Source: Leclercia adecarboxylata
GTDB taxonomy: Bacteria; Pseudomonadota; Gammaproteobacteria; Enterobacterales; Enterobacteriaceae
DNA: 64,000 bases
NCBI GenBank assembly: GCA_002360945.1
Contig: DERO01000008.1
Location: 199,232-263,231, forward strand
Direction: 5' to 3'
A program made the translations under genes and the position numbers. This document shows, in pieces, positions 54,524-63,963 of the stretch. Numbering within the stretch: the first letter of the stretch is position 1; each line of letters begins with the position of its first letter. The notes beneath the pieces are model-generated. The model was not told the DNA's origin and ran no database searches. It saw nothing but the letters and a program-made list of their open reading frames with translations.

Positions 54524-55316
54524 ATCTCAGTAACGACGGCAAATTCCCCTCGCCGTACAAATGCAGCGCTCCAACCGCCACCACATACCGCCCTGCGGGC
54601 AGCCCATGCAGCTTTTTGCACCACGCCTGATTACGCTCGTGCATCAACACGTCATACAGCGATTCGCTGAAGGTAGCCGGCAGTGCCAGCCTGTCAACGA
54701 TGGGGGGCGAATCCAGCCACCAGCTCACCATGGTCTGCAGCAACCGTGCATTGGTATGCCAGTGGGTCAGGGTATCCTCCAGCAGCAGCAGGCCGTCGTT
54801 CGGCATCTGGCGCAGGAGGGCAATCTGGCTGGCGGCGCCTTCCAGCTCGATAACGGGCAACTGCTGCGCACGCGCGACGTTCAACAGTTGGTAATCAATG
54901 CCGTAATCGCCACGCAGCCCCAGGCGCTGTGCCTGGGTGGCCTGCAGGACCATCGCGATCTGCCATAAAGGCTGGCTCTCCAGCATGGCCAGCGCTAGCC
55001 CGAGCTCGTCGGCAAGCCGCTCCAGCTCGGCCAGCTGGCTGGCGCTGAGGCGCTCATTCAGCGGCGGCGGGATCGCCAGCCCCTCGAAGGGCGACTCATT
55101 ACCTGAAATATCCGCTTCGACGATCAGCGCATCAGCGCTGCGCAGCCTGGCGATTAGCCCTTCTGGCAGAGGAGACATATCCCGGGTTCCCATATGGATG
55201 CTACCGACCAGATGCAGATGCTGCCCGCCGGGCAGGGAGATATCGAGGCCCGGCCAGCGATAGCGGCGGGGGAACAGGGCGCGAAACGATGCTTTTATAC
55301 GTTGAAACAGACTCAT
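54522..55316 (-). CDS. ybaP: TraB/GumN-family protein YbaP
   Basis: This 264-residue TraB/GumN-family protein shows the two GX2H-type motifs of this superfamily: VGSIHMGTRDMSPLP (about 35-49) and GALHLYGEGNLPSLLR at the C-terminus. The superfamily resembles metal-dependent (Tiki-like) proteases, but activity of YbaP is not known to me. The ATG at 55316 gives the exact E. coli length. Its stop codon (54522-54524) lies in the T tract of the oppositely transcribed chiX terminator. Confidence 0.9.
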   Translation of the reverse strand: MSLFQRIKASFRALFPRRYRWPGLDISLPGGQHLHLVGSIHMGTRDMSPLPEGLIARLRSADALIVEADISGNESPFEGLAIPPPLNERLSASQLAELERLADELGLALAMLESQPLWQIAMVLQATQAQRLGLRGDYGIDYQLLNVARAQQLPVIELEGAASQIALLRQMPNDGLLLLEDTLTHWHTNARLLQTMVSWWLDSPPIVDRLALPATFSESLYDVLMHERNQAWCKKLHGLPAGRYVVAVGALHLYGEGNLPSLLR

Positions 55317-55393
55317 ACGCGCTCCAGGAAGGGAAAAATTCATGCTAGCGCGTGGGGAGGGGCGGTGCAAGACGTCCTTGTCTTATGCAATCG

Positions 55394-57892
55394 TTACTCT
55401 TTAGGCTTAAAGCGCAGCAGGCGATTGGCGTTGCTCACCACGGTAATCGAGGAGAGGGCCATGGCGGCACCCGCCACCACCGGGTTGAGCAGCGTACCGG
55501 TCAGCGGCCAGAGGATCCCGGCGGCGATCGGAATGCCGAAGGCGTTATAGACAAAGGCCCCCAGCAGGTTTTGCTTCATGTTGCGCAGGGTCGCTTTCGA
55601 GATGGCGAGCGCGTCGGCCACCCCCATCAGGCTGTGGCGCATCAGAGTGATGGCCGCCGTTTCGATGGCAACATCGCTGCCGCCGCCCATCGCAATCCCG
55701 ACGTCCGCCTGGGCCAGCGCCGGGGCGTCGTTAATGCCGTCGCCAATCATCGCCACCCGGCGGCCCTGGCCCTGCAGTGTGATAATCGCGTCCGCTTTGC
55801 CATCCGGCAGCACGCCAGCGATCACCTCATCAATACCGGCCTCGCGGGCGATAGCCTGGGCGGTGACGGCGTTATCCCCGGTAAGCATCACCAGACGATA
55901 GCCCGCGCGGTGCAGGCGTTGCAGCGCGCTCACGCTGTCAGCGCGCAGCGGGTCGCGAACGGCAAACAGCGCCGCGATTTGACCATCTACCGCCAGCAGC
56001 ACCGGAGTGGCGCCCTGAGCGGCATGGGCCTGCAGCTGCGCATCCAGCGCCCCGGTATCAATACCGTTTTCGACCAGCAGGGCCTGGTTGCCCAACAGAA
56101 GACTGTGGCCATCCACTTCTCCGCTGACTCCCAGCCCGCGCAGGGTGCGGAAGTTGTTCACCTGCGGCAGGGCGCTGTCTGCTTTCTCCAGAATCGCCCG
56201 CGCCAGCGGGTGGCTGGAACCCTGTTCGAGCGCAGCGGCGAGGCGCAGGGCCTCGGCTTCACCGATCCTGCCCGTGGTATCGACGGCGACCACCTGCGGT
56301 TTGCCCTCGGTGAGGGTCCCGGTTTTATCAAACACCAGCGTATCCAGGGTGCTGGCGCGCTGCAGGGCGTCGGCATCACGCACCAGCACGCCGGACTCCG
56401 CGGCACGGCCAACGCCGGAGATAATCGACATCGGCGTCGCCAGCCCCAGGGCGCATGGACAGGCGATGATCAGCACCGTGGTGGCGATCACCAGGGTGTA
56501 GACAATCTGCGGCGCGGGGCCAAAGAAGTACCAGATAGCGGCGCTGAACAGGGCAATCCCGACCACTACCGGCACGAAGATGGCAGAAATTTTATCCGCC
56601 AGCTTGCCGATCTCCGGCTTGCTGCTCTGGGCCTGGCGCACCATGCGGATGATGCGAGACAGAGTAGTGTGGCTGCCGACAGCGCTTGCGCGGAACAGCA
56701 CGCTGCCATCCTGCACCACCGTACCGGCGTGGATGCTCTCGCCGTCGTTTTTCTGCTGCGGCACCGGTTCGCCGGTCAGCATCGCTTCGTCAAACCAGGC
56801 TTCGCCCTGCGTGATTTCGCCGTCCACCGGGACGCGATCTCCGGTGGTGAGGCGCAGAATCATTCCCGCCTGGACCTCCGCCAGCGGAACGCTCTGTTCG
56901 CCGTTCTCCGTCACGACCCGGGCGGTCGGCGGGGTTAAATCGAGCAATCTTTCCAGCGCTTTCGAGGAGCGCTGACGGGCCCGCGCCTCCAGCATATGGC
57001 CGAGGTTAATCAGGCCGATAATCATCGCGCTGGCTTCATAATAGAGGTGGCGTGCTTCCATTGGGAACCACTGCGGCCAGACGTTGACGCTCATCGAGTA
57101 GAGCCACGCCGCGCCGGTACCCAGCGCCACCAGCGTATCCATGGTGGCGGTGCGGTTTTTCAGGCTCTTCCAGGCGCTGGTATAAAAATGGCCGCCGGCG
57201 AAAATCATCACCCCGAGGGTGAGAACGCCGATCGCCAGCCACAGGGTGCGGTTATCGTCGGTGACCATCATGTTGTCGCCGAGCATCCCCCAGCCCATCA
57301 CCGGGATCCCCACCAGCAGGGCGACAATCGCCTGCCAGCGAAAACGTTTCATGGTGGCGATGGCGGTCTCCTGCTGGCGTTCGCGGCGTTTGAGATCGTC
57401 TTCAATCGCCTCGGCGCCGTAGCCCGCTTTTTCAACGGCCTGGACTAAATCAGCGGCGGAGGCACTGCCCATGATCAGCGCAGTGCGTTCCGCCAGGTTG
57501 ACCCGTGCCTGTGCCACACCCGGAACCGCCTGCAAAGCGTTCTGCACCCGGGTGACGCAGCTGGCGCAGCTCATGCCGTTGATCAACAGCTGCTGGCTGT
57601 CATCACTGTCGTGAGCTGCCGGAAGCTCAGAGGGGGCCGCTGTCAGTGCTTCCGACGGAGTTGTTGACGCTGTCAGCGGATCAGCCTTTGGGTGGCTTAA
57701 CGCCGCACCGTAACCGGCCTGTTTGATGGTGTCGATCAGGGCATCGGCGCTGGCGCTGCCGGTGACGGCGGCGTGGTCGATGGTGACGTCTGCGGTTTCA
57801 ACGTCCGGGCGTTGCTCCAGACTCTCTTTGACGCGTTTGACACAGTGGCCGCAGGAGAGGCCGTCCAGTGTCAGATCGATGGTGTGAGACAT
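55394..57892 (-). CDS. copA: Copper(I)-exporting P-type ATPase CopA
   Basis: CopA pumps Cu(I) and Ag(I) from cytoplasm to periplasm. The 832-residue P1B-1 ATPase has two N-terminal heavy-metal-binding domains, with GLSCGHC (residues 11-17) and GMSCASC (about 107-113), eight membrane helices, the CPC motif in [12 protein letters not shown], the phosphorylation site DKTGTLTEG, and the hinge [14 protein letters not shown]. The ATG at 57892 matches E. coli. It is divergent from cueR, with the CueR operator between. An internal -1 frameshift site would also yield a short copper chaperone. Confidence 0.97.
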   Translation of the reverse strand: MSHTIDLTLDGLSCGHCVKRVKESLEQRPDVETADVTIDHAAVTGSASADALIDTIKQAGYGAALSHPKADPLTASTTPSEALTAAPSELPAAHDSDDSQQLLINGMSCASCVTRVQNALQAVPGVAQARVNLAERTALIMGSASAADLVQAVEKAGYGAEAIEDDLKRRERQQETAIATMKRFRWQAIVALLVGIPVMGWGMLGDNMMVTDDNRTLWLAIGVLTLGVMIFAGGHFYTSAWKSLKNRTATMDTLVALGTGAAWLYSMSVNVWPQWFPMEARHLYYEASAMIIGLINLGHMLEARARQRSSKALERLLDLTPPTARVVTENGEQSVPLAEVQAGMILRLTTGDRVPVDGEITQGEAWFDEAMLTGEPVPQQKNDGESIHAGTVVQDGSVLFRASAVGSHTTLSRIIRMVRQAQSSKPEIGKLADKISAIFVPVVVGIALFSAAIWYFFGPAPQIVYTLVIATTVLIIACPCALGLATPMSIISGVGRAAESGVLVRDADALQRASTLDTLVFDKTGTLTEGKPQVVAVDTTGRIGEAEALRLAAALEQGSSHPLARAILEKADSALPQVNNFRTLRGLGVSGEVDGHSLLLGNQALLVENGIDTGALDAQLQAHAAQGATPVLLAVDGQIAALFAVRDPLRADSVSALQRLHRAGYRLVMLTGDNAVTAQAIAREAGIDEVIAGVLPDGKADAIITLQGQGRRVAMIGDGINDAPALAQADVGIAMGGGSDVAIETAAITLMRHSLMGVADALAISKATLRNMKQNLLGAFVYNAFGIPIAAGILWPLTGTLLNPVVAGAAMALSSITVVSNANRLLRFKPKE
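57681..57892 (-). CDS. CopA(Z), short copper chaperone made by frameshifting in copA
   Basis: A slippery heptamer C_CCA_AAG on the minus strand (57692 down to 57686) lies at codons 68-69 of copA. After a -1 slip the frame reads GGC then TGA (57683-57681), giving a 70-residue product that contains only the first metal-binding domain. E. coli makes the same 70-residue CopA(Z) chaperone. Conservation of the heptamer, the immediate -1 stop and the product length are seen here; frameshift efficiency cannot be judged from sequence. Confidence 0.8.
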
Positions 57893-57966
57893 ACGAATAC
57901 TCCTTATAAATCTCCAGCCAGATATTGACCGGAGGGACACTTTCATCTAACTGTTATGAAGGTTAA

Positions 57967-57987
57967 ACCTTCCATCAAGGGGAAGGT
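57967..57987. promoter_or_regulatory. CueR operator in the copA-cueR gap
   Basis: ACCTTCC (57967-57973) and GGAAGGT (57981-57987) are perfect 7-bp arms around seven bases, the MerR-family spacing seen in E. coli copA. It lies 75 bases before copA and 13 before cueR. Confidence 0.92.
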
Positions 57988-57999
57988 CAAGGGGGAAAC

Positions 58000-58410
58000 G
58001 TGAATATCAGTGATGTTGCCAAAAAAACCGGGTTAACCAGCAAAGCGATCCGCTTTTACGAAGAGAAAGGGCTGGTGACGCCGCCGCTGCGCAGCGAAAA
58101 CGGCTACCGGAGCTACACGCAAAAGCACCTCGATGAACTGACGCTGCTGCGCCAGGCCCGTCAGGTGGGGTTCAATCTGGACGAGTGCGGCGATCTGGTG
58201 AACCTGTTTAACAATCCCGCCCGCCACAGCGCCGATGTGAAAAGCCGGACCCTGGAGAAGGTGGCCGAAATCGAACGCCATATCCTGGAATTACAGGCGA
58301 TGCGCGACCAGCTGCTGGCGCTCGCCGAGAGCTGTCCGGGGGATGAGAGCGCCGACTGCCCGATCATCGATAACCTCTCCGGCTGCTGTCACCGCAAGGC
58401 GAAGGCCTGA
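58000..58410 (+). CDS. cueR: Copper-responsive MerR-family activator CueR
   Basis: CueR senses Cu(I)/Ag(I) with very high affinity and activates copA (and cueO elsewhere). The 136-residue protein has a MerR winged helix ([25 protein letters not shown]) with coiled-coil dimerisation helix and the metal-binding loop with Cys112 and Cys120 (CPGDESADC), then CCHRK at the tail. Translation starts at GTG (58000). The last 22 bases overlap the end of the convergent DUF3142 gene, so the two 3' ends are interlocked. Confidence 0.97.
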   Translation: MNISDVAKKTGLTSKAIRFYEEKGLVTPPLRSENGYRSYTQKHLDELTLLRQARQVGFNLDECGDLVNLFNNPARHSADVKSRTLEKVAEIERHILELQAMRDQLLALAESCPGDESADCPIIDNLSGCCHRKAKA

Positions 58411-59123
58411 CCGCGTTCCGGGTTGAGCATAAACACCACCGTCCCGCGATACCAGGGGGAGCGCTGGAGCTGCGCTTCGGCCTGAACATCCCGTTTGCCA
58501 CCCTGTACCAGCCCGAGCTTAAACGGAATGCGCAGCCGGGCCAGGGCGGGCAGATAGGCCTGATAGTTGTCTACCGTATGGCGGCCCTGATAGCTCTGGA
58601 TCACCAGCTCATCCACCGCCAGCGCGTTGAGCGTGGCGACATCCCCGGTTTTCGCCCAGTCCAGCAGCCCGGTGACCCCCAGCGCAAATTCCGGCGGCAG
58701 CTGCTGGCGCAATTGCTGTAAAAAGCGAGCGTAGTCCGCCAGCTGGTGGGTGGCGGCATCGAAATCAACCTGCAAACCCACCACATGGTTACCGGCGGCC
58801 TGCCAGCGCTGCATCAGGCGGACAATTCTCGGCACAATGGTCGGCGGCACATCGAGGGTGGTAAAGCGCACGGTCAGCCAGATTGAGGGAAACGTCAGGC
58901 GGCTGACCGGCAGACCGAGGCGCTGAAACACCACCTCATTCGGCCGGGTCAGCACTTCACCCTGATGCAGATAGACGGTGTGAGCCTCTTTCAGCGCGTC
59001 GCTGGCTTTCACACCCGACCAGAGCCAGAAGGCCGAATGCTCGCGGGCGGCGACATTATCCGCCGCCTGCGCCTGTCCGGCCAGCAGTGCGGCTACCAGT
59101 AATATTTGAGTTTTTGTGCCCAC
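58389..59123 (-). CDS. Exported DUF3142-family protein
   Basis: This protein resembles DUF3142, a family of predicted TIM-barrel-like secreted proteins, seen in [23 protein letters not shown] and [14 protein letters not shown]. Function is unknown. With GTG at 59123 the product is 244 residues and starts with a good signal peptide ([20 protein letters not shown], then ADN). A longer in-frame start at 59201 would bury that signal. The proposed start overlaps the end of the upstream 715-residue gene by 31 bases, so the two are probably translationally coupled. Its 3' end overlaps cueR by 22 bases. Not present at this site in E. coli. Confidence 0.75.
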   Translation of the reverse strand: MGTKTQILLVAALLAGQAQAADNVAAREHSAFWLWSGVKASDALKEAHTVYLHQGEVLTRPNEVVFQRLGLPVSRLTFPSIWLTVRFTTLDVPPTIVPRIVRLMQRWQAAGNHVVGLQVDFDAATHQLADYARFLQQLRQQLPPEFALGVTGLLDWAKTGDVATLNALAVDELVIQSYQGRHTVDNYQAYLPALARLRIPFKLGLVQGGKRDVQAEAQLQRSPWYRGTVVFMLNPERGQAFALR

Positions 59124-61240
59124 GGGCTGCCCGGATACTGCGTTTTTAACTGCGAGAACCAGCCTTTGCGCTGGGCTTTGTCCACCTCGGGTCCGCCACA
59201 TTCGTTATAGCCGGACGGGGCGTAACACATGATGGCCCGATAGAGCGCGTAGCTCTTATCTTCATGCTCCGCCTTCGGTGACGCGATAACCTGCTGGTAG
59301 TAAGCCTGTCTGTCGAACTGCCCGTAGGGCTCTTTACGGTGGATCGCCGTCTCCAGCACGCCGTTGCCCGCGCTGTCTTTCCAGATATCGACATGGGTAT
59401 TCGATGTGCGGAAGAACTCGCCCAGGCAGTTCAGGGCATGGGCATCTTTGGCGTTCTGGCTGAGTACCTGCACGGTTTTATCCAGATTACGGCAGGCGTA
59501 ACCGGCTTCGGCGGCCTCGCCGTTCCAGTCGAAGGTGCTGAGATTAACATCGTCAAAGGCCTTGCCCACCACGGGTGGCGTAATGGCGCTAACGAGTTTT
59601 CTGTCGCTTAACCAGTCGCTGAAGCGGTTCTCCGTTAAGTCGCGCACCAGCAGGGTATGCAGCGCAATGGTGCGCTCTTCGTTGTTGGGCCCCTGGCTGG
59701 CCTGCTGGCGTAACCGCTCAGGCGAGGCCACCGTTTTCAGCACCTGAGAGCGAAAACGCAGGCTGGTGACGGCGCTATCGGCGGCAAAAATCGCTTCTGC
59801 GTTACCGCTATAGACCAGAGTCGCCGCCAGTTTAGCCTGCACGTACTGCTGCTGTTCAGGATCCTGGCTGAGTTTCAGCAGCTTCAGCCAGAAATCGCGC
59901 GCGGCGGGCCACTGCTTTTGCGCCATCAGCGCCTGGCCGTAGAGTACCTGCTCGCTGAAGGCGAGAATGTCGTGCGCCGGGAGTTTTTCCGCCGGTTTGA
60001 CGTCCTGAACAATGGCGGCAGGGTTATTCGTCGCCTGCCACAGGTTCAACTGTAAATTGCGCCACAGCGCCAGCTTGCCGCTCTGTTCAAATGCCGGTTT
60101 ACTGGCGTTGAGATCCTCCTGCGTCAGGGTCGGTTTCTCGTCGCTGTTCAGGCGCAGGGCGCGCAGCAGTTCGATATAGCTCACCTGCGGCGCGTCGGGG
60201 AAGGCCTCGCGCACGGCGCGACCGTAGAACTGCATGCCGTAGACGTTATCGTATTCAGTCACCAGACCGTGCAGCGCCTCAGCACTTTCCGCCTGCTGGA
60301 AGCGCTGCTCGTACAGCCCCGCCAGCTGCGGCCACGCCTGCAGATACCAGTTGATGCGACGCAGCATGCCGCGTGCCGAATCTGCGTAACGCCCCTCCGG
60401 CCAGCGCTGGAGGTAGGCCTGGGCGGCTTTCTGCGCCTGTTCAGCGGCCGGGCGGTCGATGCGGTCGATATCAAAATCACCGTACTCGCCGGTGCTGTTC
60501 TGGCTGCTTTTGTTCAGCGCCGTGCGCATCAGCATATAGCTGGCGGTCTCTGCCAGCCACGGGCGATCGCTGTCGACAAGCGAGGTAAATGCCCGATCAG
60601 CCCCCGCGTAATCCCCGGCATAAAACTGGGCTGCCCCGGTCAGATAGGTTTTATACAGCAGGGCAGGGGATCCGGCCGGTAGGGATGCCAGGGCGGCAGA
60701 AATCTGCCCGTCGGTGGCGCCGGCGTAAAGCCCCAGACGCGCCTGGCCCAGCGCATGGCGCTGATCCGCCGTCAGGGCGTCGTCGGCCAGCAGCGCGGCA
60801 AAAAACTGGCTGAGGCTGTCGGCACTGTTTGAGACGAAGCGGTTTTCCTGCTCGCCGTCCTGATGGGTTTCGACGGGCTCAAGCTGTAACGTGGCCAGCT
60901 GCTTAGTGAGAAGGCTCTCTTCAGCCGGTTTATCCGCCGCAGCGCGGGTCGGTACCTCCAGGTCATCCCACTGCGGATGATAAGCAAAGTAGAAGTCGCG
61001 GGAGCGGGTGATATCCGCAGGCATCGACTGCACGGGAAGGGGGAAAGATTTGGCTTCGCTCAGCAGACGCAGCAGGTTATCGCGGGAGTCATTGCCGGGC
61101 GTCAATACCGGGTCACCTTTCAGTAGACAGTGCTCATCGCTCCAGTTGCAGTCTTCCATATCAAAGGAGGCGAATGCCGGTGCGGCGCTCGCCAGTAATG
61201 CGCTAACGCTGATTGCCAGCGTCGTCTTCCTGACCATCAT
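59093..61240 (-). CDS. Large exported helical-repeat (TPR-like) protein of unknown function
   Basis: I do not recognise this 715-residue protein. It has a signal peptide (MMVRKTTLAISVSALLASAAPAFA), a Cys pair soon after it (DMEDCNWSDEHC) and then a long alpha-helical body with TPR-like alanine-rich pairs (AAEQAQKAAQAYLQRWPEGRYADSAR, YNDNVYGMQFYGRAVREAF region, QALMAQKQWPAARDFWLKLL). More Cys occur near the C-terminus (about residues 593-673). The ATG at 61240 is chosen from three nearby ATGs because AGGA sits five bases before it. It follows ybbJ by 13 bases in the same direction and precedes the DUF3142 gene, so it should be co-expressed with qmcA-ybbJ. A periplasmic scaffold role is only a guess. 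Confidence 0.75.
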   Translation of the reverse strand: MMVRKTTLAISVSALLASAAPAFASFDMEDCNWSDEHCLLKGDPVLTPGNDSRDNLLRLLSEAKSFPLPVQSMPADITRSRDFYFAYHPQWDDLEVPTRAAADKPAEESLLTKQLATLQLEPVETHQDGEQENRFVSNSADSLSQFFAALLADDALTADQRHALGQARLGLYAGATDGQISAALASLPAGSPALLYKTYLTGAAQFYAGDYAGADRAFTSLVDSDRPWLAETASYMLMRTALNKSSQNSTGEYGDFDIDRIDRPAAEQAQKAAQAYLQRWPEGRYADSARGMLRRINWYLQAWPQLAGLYEQRFQQAESAEALHGLVTEYDNVYGMQFYGRAVREAFPDAPQVSYIELLRALRLNSDEKPTLTQEDLNASKPAFEQSGKLALWRNLQLNLWQATNNPAAIVQDVKPAEKLPAHDILAFSEQVLYGQALMAQKQWPAARDFWLKLLKLSQDPEQQQYVQAKLAATLVYSGNAEAIFAADSAVTSLRFRSQVLKTVASPERLRQQASQGPNNEERTIALHTLLVRDLTENRFSDWLSDRKLVSAITPPVVGKAFDDVNLSTFDWNGEAAEAGYACRNLDKTVQVLSQNAKDAHALNCLGEFFRTSNTHVDIWKDSAGNGVLETAIHRKEPYGQFDRQAYYQQVIASPKAEHEDKSYALYRAIMCYAPSGYNECGGPEVDKAQRKGWFSQLKTQYPGSPWAQKLKYYW

Positions 61241-61253
61241 GCTCATCCTGTTC

Positions 61254-61712
61254 TTATCGGGAAAGGGCCCGGACGCGAAGGGTAATTCCCTCGACGGCCA
61301 CAACTTCAACTTTGGTGCCGGCGCTGAGATCGTCGTCGGCAATCACCGGCCACGAGCTGTCGCCGACGCGCATATGACCGCGCCCGTTTACCAGGGCGGT
61401 ATCAAGGGTAAATTGCATCCCCACCAGCTGCTGTCCGCGCTGGTTGAGCCGGGCATCGGCGGGCTTTTGCCTGCGCACCTGCCTGGAGAGCCAGCGCCAC
61501 CACAGCCAGGCGGCGGTCAGGGTCAGCACCGCAAACAGCGCCCCCTGCCATGCCCAGTCGAACGGCAGTACCCAGACCAGCAGCCCGACAATCACTGCCG
61601 CCACGCCGCTCCACAGCAGGTAGCCGTTGCCGCCGAGCATTTCAGCCGCCAGTAGCAGGCCGCCGAGGCTCAGCCAGAAGACATGCGGATGTGCCGCGAT
61701 CGTCTCGATCAT
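61254..61712 (-). CDS. ybbJ: NfeD-family inner-membrane protein YbbJ
   Basis: This 152-residue NfeD-like protein has about three to four N-terminal membrane helices ([49 protein letters not shown]) and a C-terminal OB-fold domain (about 85-150, [14 protein letters not shown]). NfeD proteins are partners of SPFH/stomatin proteins. The start overlaps the qmcA stop (ATGA), indicating translational coupling. Length equals E. coli YbbJ. Confidence 0.95.
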   Translation of the reverse strand: MIETIAAHPHVFWLSLGGLLLAAEMLGGNGYLLWSGVAAVIVGLLVWVLPFDWAWQGALFAVLTLTAAWLWWRWLSRQVRRQKPADARLNQRGQQLVGMQFTLDTALVNGRGHMRVGDSSWPVIADDDLSAGTKVEVVAVEGITLRVRALSR

Positions 61713-62623
61713 AATTTGCGCTCGTTGCCGCTGTGCTTGATCAGTTCCGCGATGCCGCCGATCGCGCCCATCAGGCTGCTGGCATCCAGCGGCATCATCA
61801 CCACTTTGCTGTTGTCCGCCGAGCCGATCTGCTGCAATGCTTCGGTGTATTTCTGTGCCACAAAGTAGTTAATCGCCTGAATATCCCCGGCCGCGATGGC
61901 CTCCGAGACCATCTGGGTGGCGCGGGCTTCCGCTTCGGCCGAACGTTCGCGGGCCTCAGCCTGTAAAAACGCAGACTGGCGTTCGCCCTCGGCTTTGAGG
62001 ATCTGCGACTGTTTCTCCCCCTCGGCCTTCAGGATCTCCGCCTGGCGCACCCCTTCGGCTTCCAGGATATAGGCACGTTTGGTTCGCTCGGCCTTCATCT
62101 GGGCATTCATGGAGGTGATCAGTTCTGCAGGCGGACGCACGTCGCGAATTTCGATACGGGTGACTTTGATGCCCCAGGGGTTAGTGGCTTCATCAACGAT
62201 GTGCAGCAGGCGGGTATTGATGCTGTCGCGCTGGGAGAGCATCTCGTCCAGCTCCATCGAGCCCAGAACGGTACGGATGTTGGTCATCGTCAGGTTGATG
62301 ATCGCCAGCTCAAGATTACTCACCTCGTAGGCCGCTTTCGGCGCGTCGATAACCTGAATAAAGCACACCGCGTCGATGGTAACGTTGGCGTTATCCCTGG
62401 AGATCACTTCCTGGGAGGGGATATCCAGCACCTGCTCCATCATATTGATCTTGCGACCAATGCGGTCCATGAACGGTACCACCAGGCTTAAGCCCGGCTG
62501 CAGCGTGTTGGTGTAACGGCCAAAACGCTCAACCGTCCACTGATAGCCCTGTGGAACGATTTTCACACCGGCGGCAACAATGACCAGCGCGACGAAGATC
62601 AGAATGGGGATGACAATGAACAT
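61709..62623 (-). CDS. qmcA: SPFH/stomatin-family membrane protein QmcA
   Basis: QmcA is an SPFH/Band-7 protein that forms membrane-associated oligomers; in E. coli it suppresses the loss of FtsH and HtpX when overproduced. The 304-residue protein has an N-terminal membrane anchor ([20 protein letters not shown]), the Band-7 domain ([16 protein letters not shown] to about 180), and an extended coiled coil with [10 protein letters not shown] repeats (about 200-250). The ATG at 62623 has AGGAGG eight bases upstream. It heads a leftward cluster with ybbJ and two exported unknowns. Confidence 0.97.
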   Translation of the reverse strand: MFIVIPILIFVALVIVAAGVKIVPQGYQWTVERFGRYTNTLQPGLSLVVPFMDRIGRKINMMEQVLDIPSQEVISRDNANVTIDAVCFIQVIDAPKAAYEVSNLELAIINLTMTNIRTVLGSMELDEMLSQRDSINTRLLHIVDEATNPWGIKVTRIEIRDVRPPAELITSMNAQMKAERTKRAYILEAEGVRQAEILKAEGEKQSQILKAEGERQSAFLQAEARERSAEAEARATQMVSEAIAAGDIQAINYFVAQKYTEALQQIGSADNSKVVMMPLDASSLMGAIGGIAELIKHSGNERKL

Positions 62624-62744
62624 ATAAAACCTCCTGTTTTGTATTCCATATTGCGATAACAACTGTTCGTTTGTTGCCCATAAGTATACCGACAAACAGG
62701 CCCGACTTCGCGCCGAATCAACGGTGCAGGCAGGATCCAGACAT

Positions 62745-62775
62745 AAAAAAGCCCCGCTAAAAATAGCGGGGCGGG
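62745..62775 (-). terminator. Terminator of the 284-residue unknown gene
   Basis: GCCCCGCTA and TAGCGGGGC form a 9-bp stem. On the minus strand the stem is followed by TTTTTT. It lies 27 bases past the stop codon. Confidence 0.88.
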
Positions 62776-62801
62776 ACAAAAATTCAGCAGAATGGGGTTG
62801 T

Positions 62802-63656
62802 TCAGGCGTCGGGCCCGGTCCAGGAGAAGTCAGAGATGTACTGCTCGCCGGCCTCATTGATCGCGCGTGACAGCGCGGCATAGTATTTTTCCAGACCGAT
62901 CGCTTCAATCTGCTGCAGCTGTTCGCGCACCGGCGCACAGAACAACCCGGCATTTCCGGCTTCGACGCGCTTATTGTTAGGCGGCAGGTCACCGGTAATG
63001 GCTTTGAACCAGGTGCGGATCCCCTGCTTAAGGTTGTTCGGCGCTTTCGCCAGATTGTCGATACCCGTCAGCACCTGCAGGGTCGGGAACCGATCCTCCG
63101 CAACGGCGCTTTTGAGGCGCTCAAAGAACTGGCTGAACAGCTCAAACGAGCCCAGCTCGATGATTTTGGGTTTGGTGGTTTTGCCGTTTTTATTGCCGAT
63201 CTTGTTTGCGGCAGGCGTGCTGGACGGCACCACCCCTGTCTTATGCAAGTCTAATCCGAACAGCAGATCGCAGTGGGCGCGACGCTCTTTCAGCGGGTAA
63301 GACATCAGCACGTCGATAAAGGTCGTCGCCATCACATCCGAAAGCTTATGGTTGATAAGCCACTGGGTGCGGGAGAAGTCTGCCGGGGAGACAAACCACT
63401 CCGGGACCTCATCGTAGCGCTTTGACTTTCCTTTCCCATCAAATTCAATGAAATGCGCGCCGTTATCGAAGGCAAATTTGCAGTTTTTAAAGCTGATAAT
63501 GGTGGTGTTGACGATTAACGCTTTTTTTACAAAATCAACCACTTCAGGGCCAATAACAAAGCTGGTGACTGTCGAGGAATTGATGACTTGCATTAATGTT
63601 TCTACATCAGGAACGCCCGGCTTCAGGGAGGTGAACTCATAAAAGATGTGTGTCAT
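62802..63656 (-). CDS. Unknown 284-residue cytoplasmic protein
   Basis: I do not recognise this protein. It has no signal peptide or membrane segment and looks like a soluble alpha/beta protein. Seen are a beta-rich N-terminal half ([32 protein letters not shown]), a Lys-rich linker ([14 protein letters not shown], about 150-163) and a helical C-terminal half. The linker suggests two domains. It has its own terminator and starts at ATG 63656 with AGAGGAAGT upstream. It is not part of E. coli at this place, where fetAB follow qmcA. Confidence 0.7.
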   Translation of the reverse strand: MTHIFYEFTSLKPGVPDVETLMQVINSSTVTSFVIGPEVVDFVKKALIVNTTIISFKNCKFAFDNGAHFIEFDGKGKSKRYDEVPEWFVSPADFSRTQWLINHKLSDVMATTFIDVLMSYPLKERRAHCDLLFGLDLHKTGVVPSSTPAANKIGNKNGKTTKPKIIELGSFELFSQFFERLKSAVAEDRFPTLQVLTGIDNLAKAPNNLKQGIRTWFKAITGDLPPNNKRVEAGNAGLFCAPVREQLQQIEAIGLEKYYAALSRAINEAGEQYISDFSWTGPDA

Positions 63657-63907
63657 GCCGCTTACTTCCTCTAGTTATTAGCCTGCCATTTCAAACGCGA
63701 AAAAGTTTATCATCTCTTGCAGGATGAGGCCATTAGCGACAAATGCGGGAGTTTTGTGCCGATCACAAATGGAAGATAAAGGTTACTCCTGTTGGGGCAG
63801 TGTAAAAACAATCGGACATTTTAATGACTGTCGTGTGCAGAGATAAGTCTTTTTATCTGTTTGCCAGAACTAAACATTAATAAGACTTAAGTGAAGCGCA
63901 TTATGAT
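63657..63907. other. AT-rich gap upstream of the unknown gene
   Basis: This 251-base stretch contains no gene I can support. It should hold the promoter of the 284-residue gene (leftward). Confidence 0.5.
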
Positions 63908-63934
63908 AAAAAAAGGCCGCCATAACGGCGGCCA
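63908..63934 (-). terminator. Terminator of a leftward gene entering from the right edge
   Basis: GGCCGCC and GGCGGCC (7 bp) with an ATAAC loop; on the minus strand the stem is followed by TTTTTTT. It is 30 bases beyond the stop codon at 63964. Confidence 0.85.
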
Positions 63935-63963
63935 GAAGTGAGTCTTAGAGCGGAGCGAGGGGA

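Noticed and set aside
55352..56938. 528-codon plus-strand open frame inside copA
   Set aside because: Antisense to copA, whose P-type ATPase motifs are intact; the product is low-complexity.
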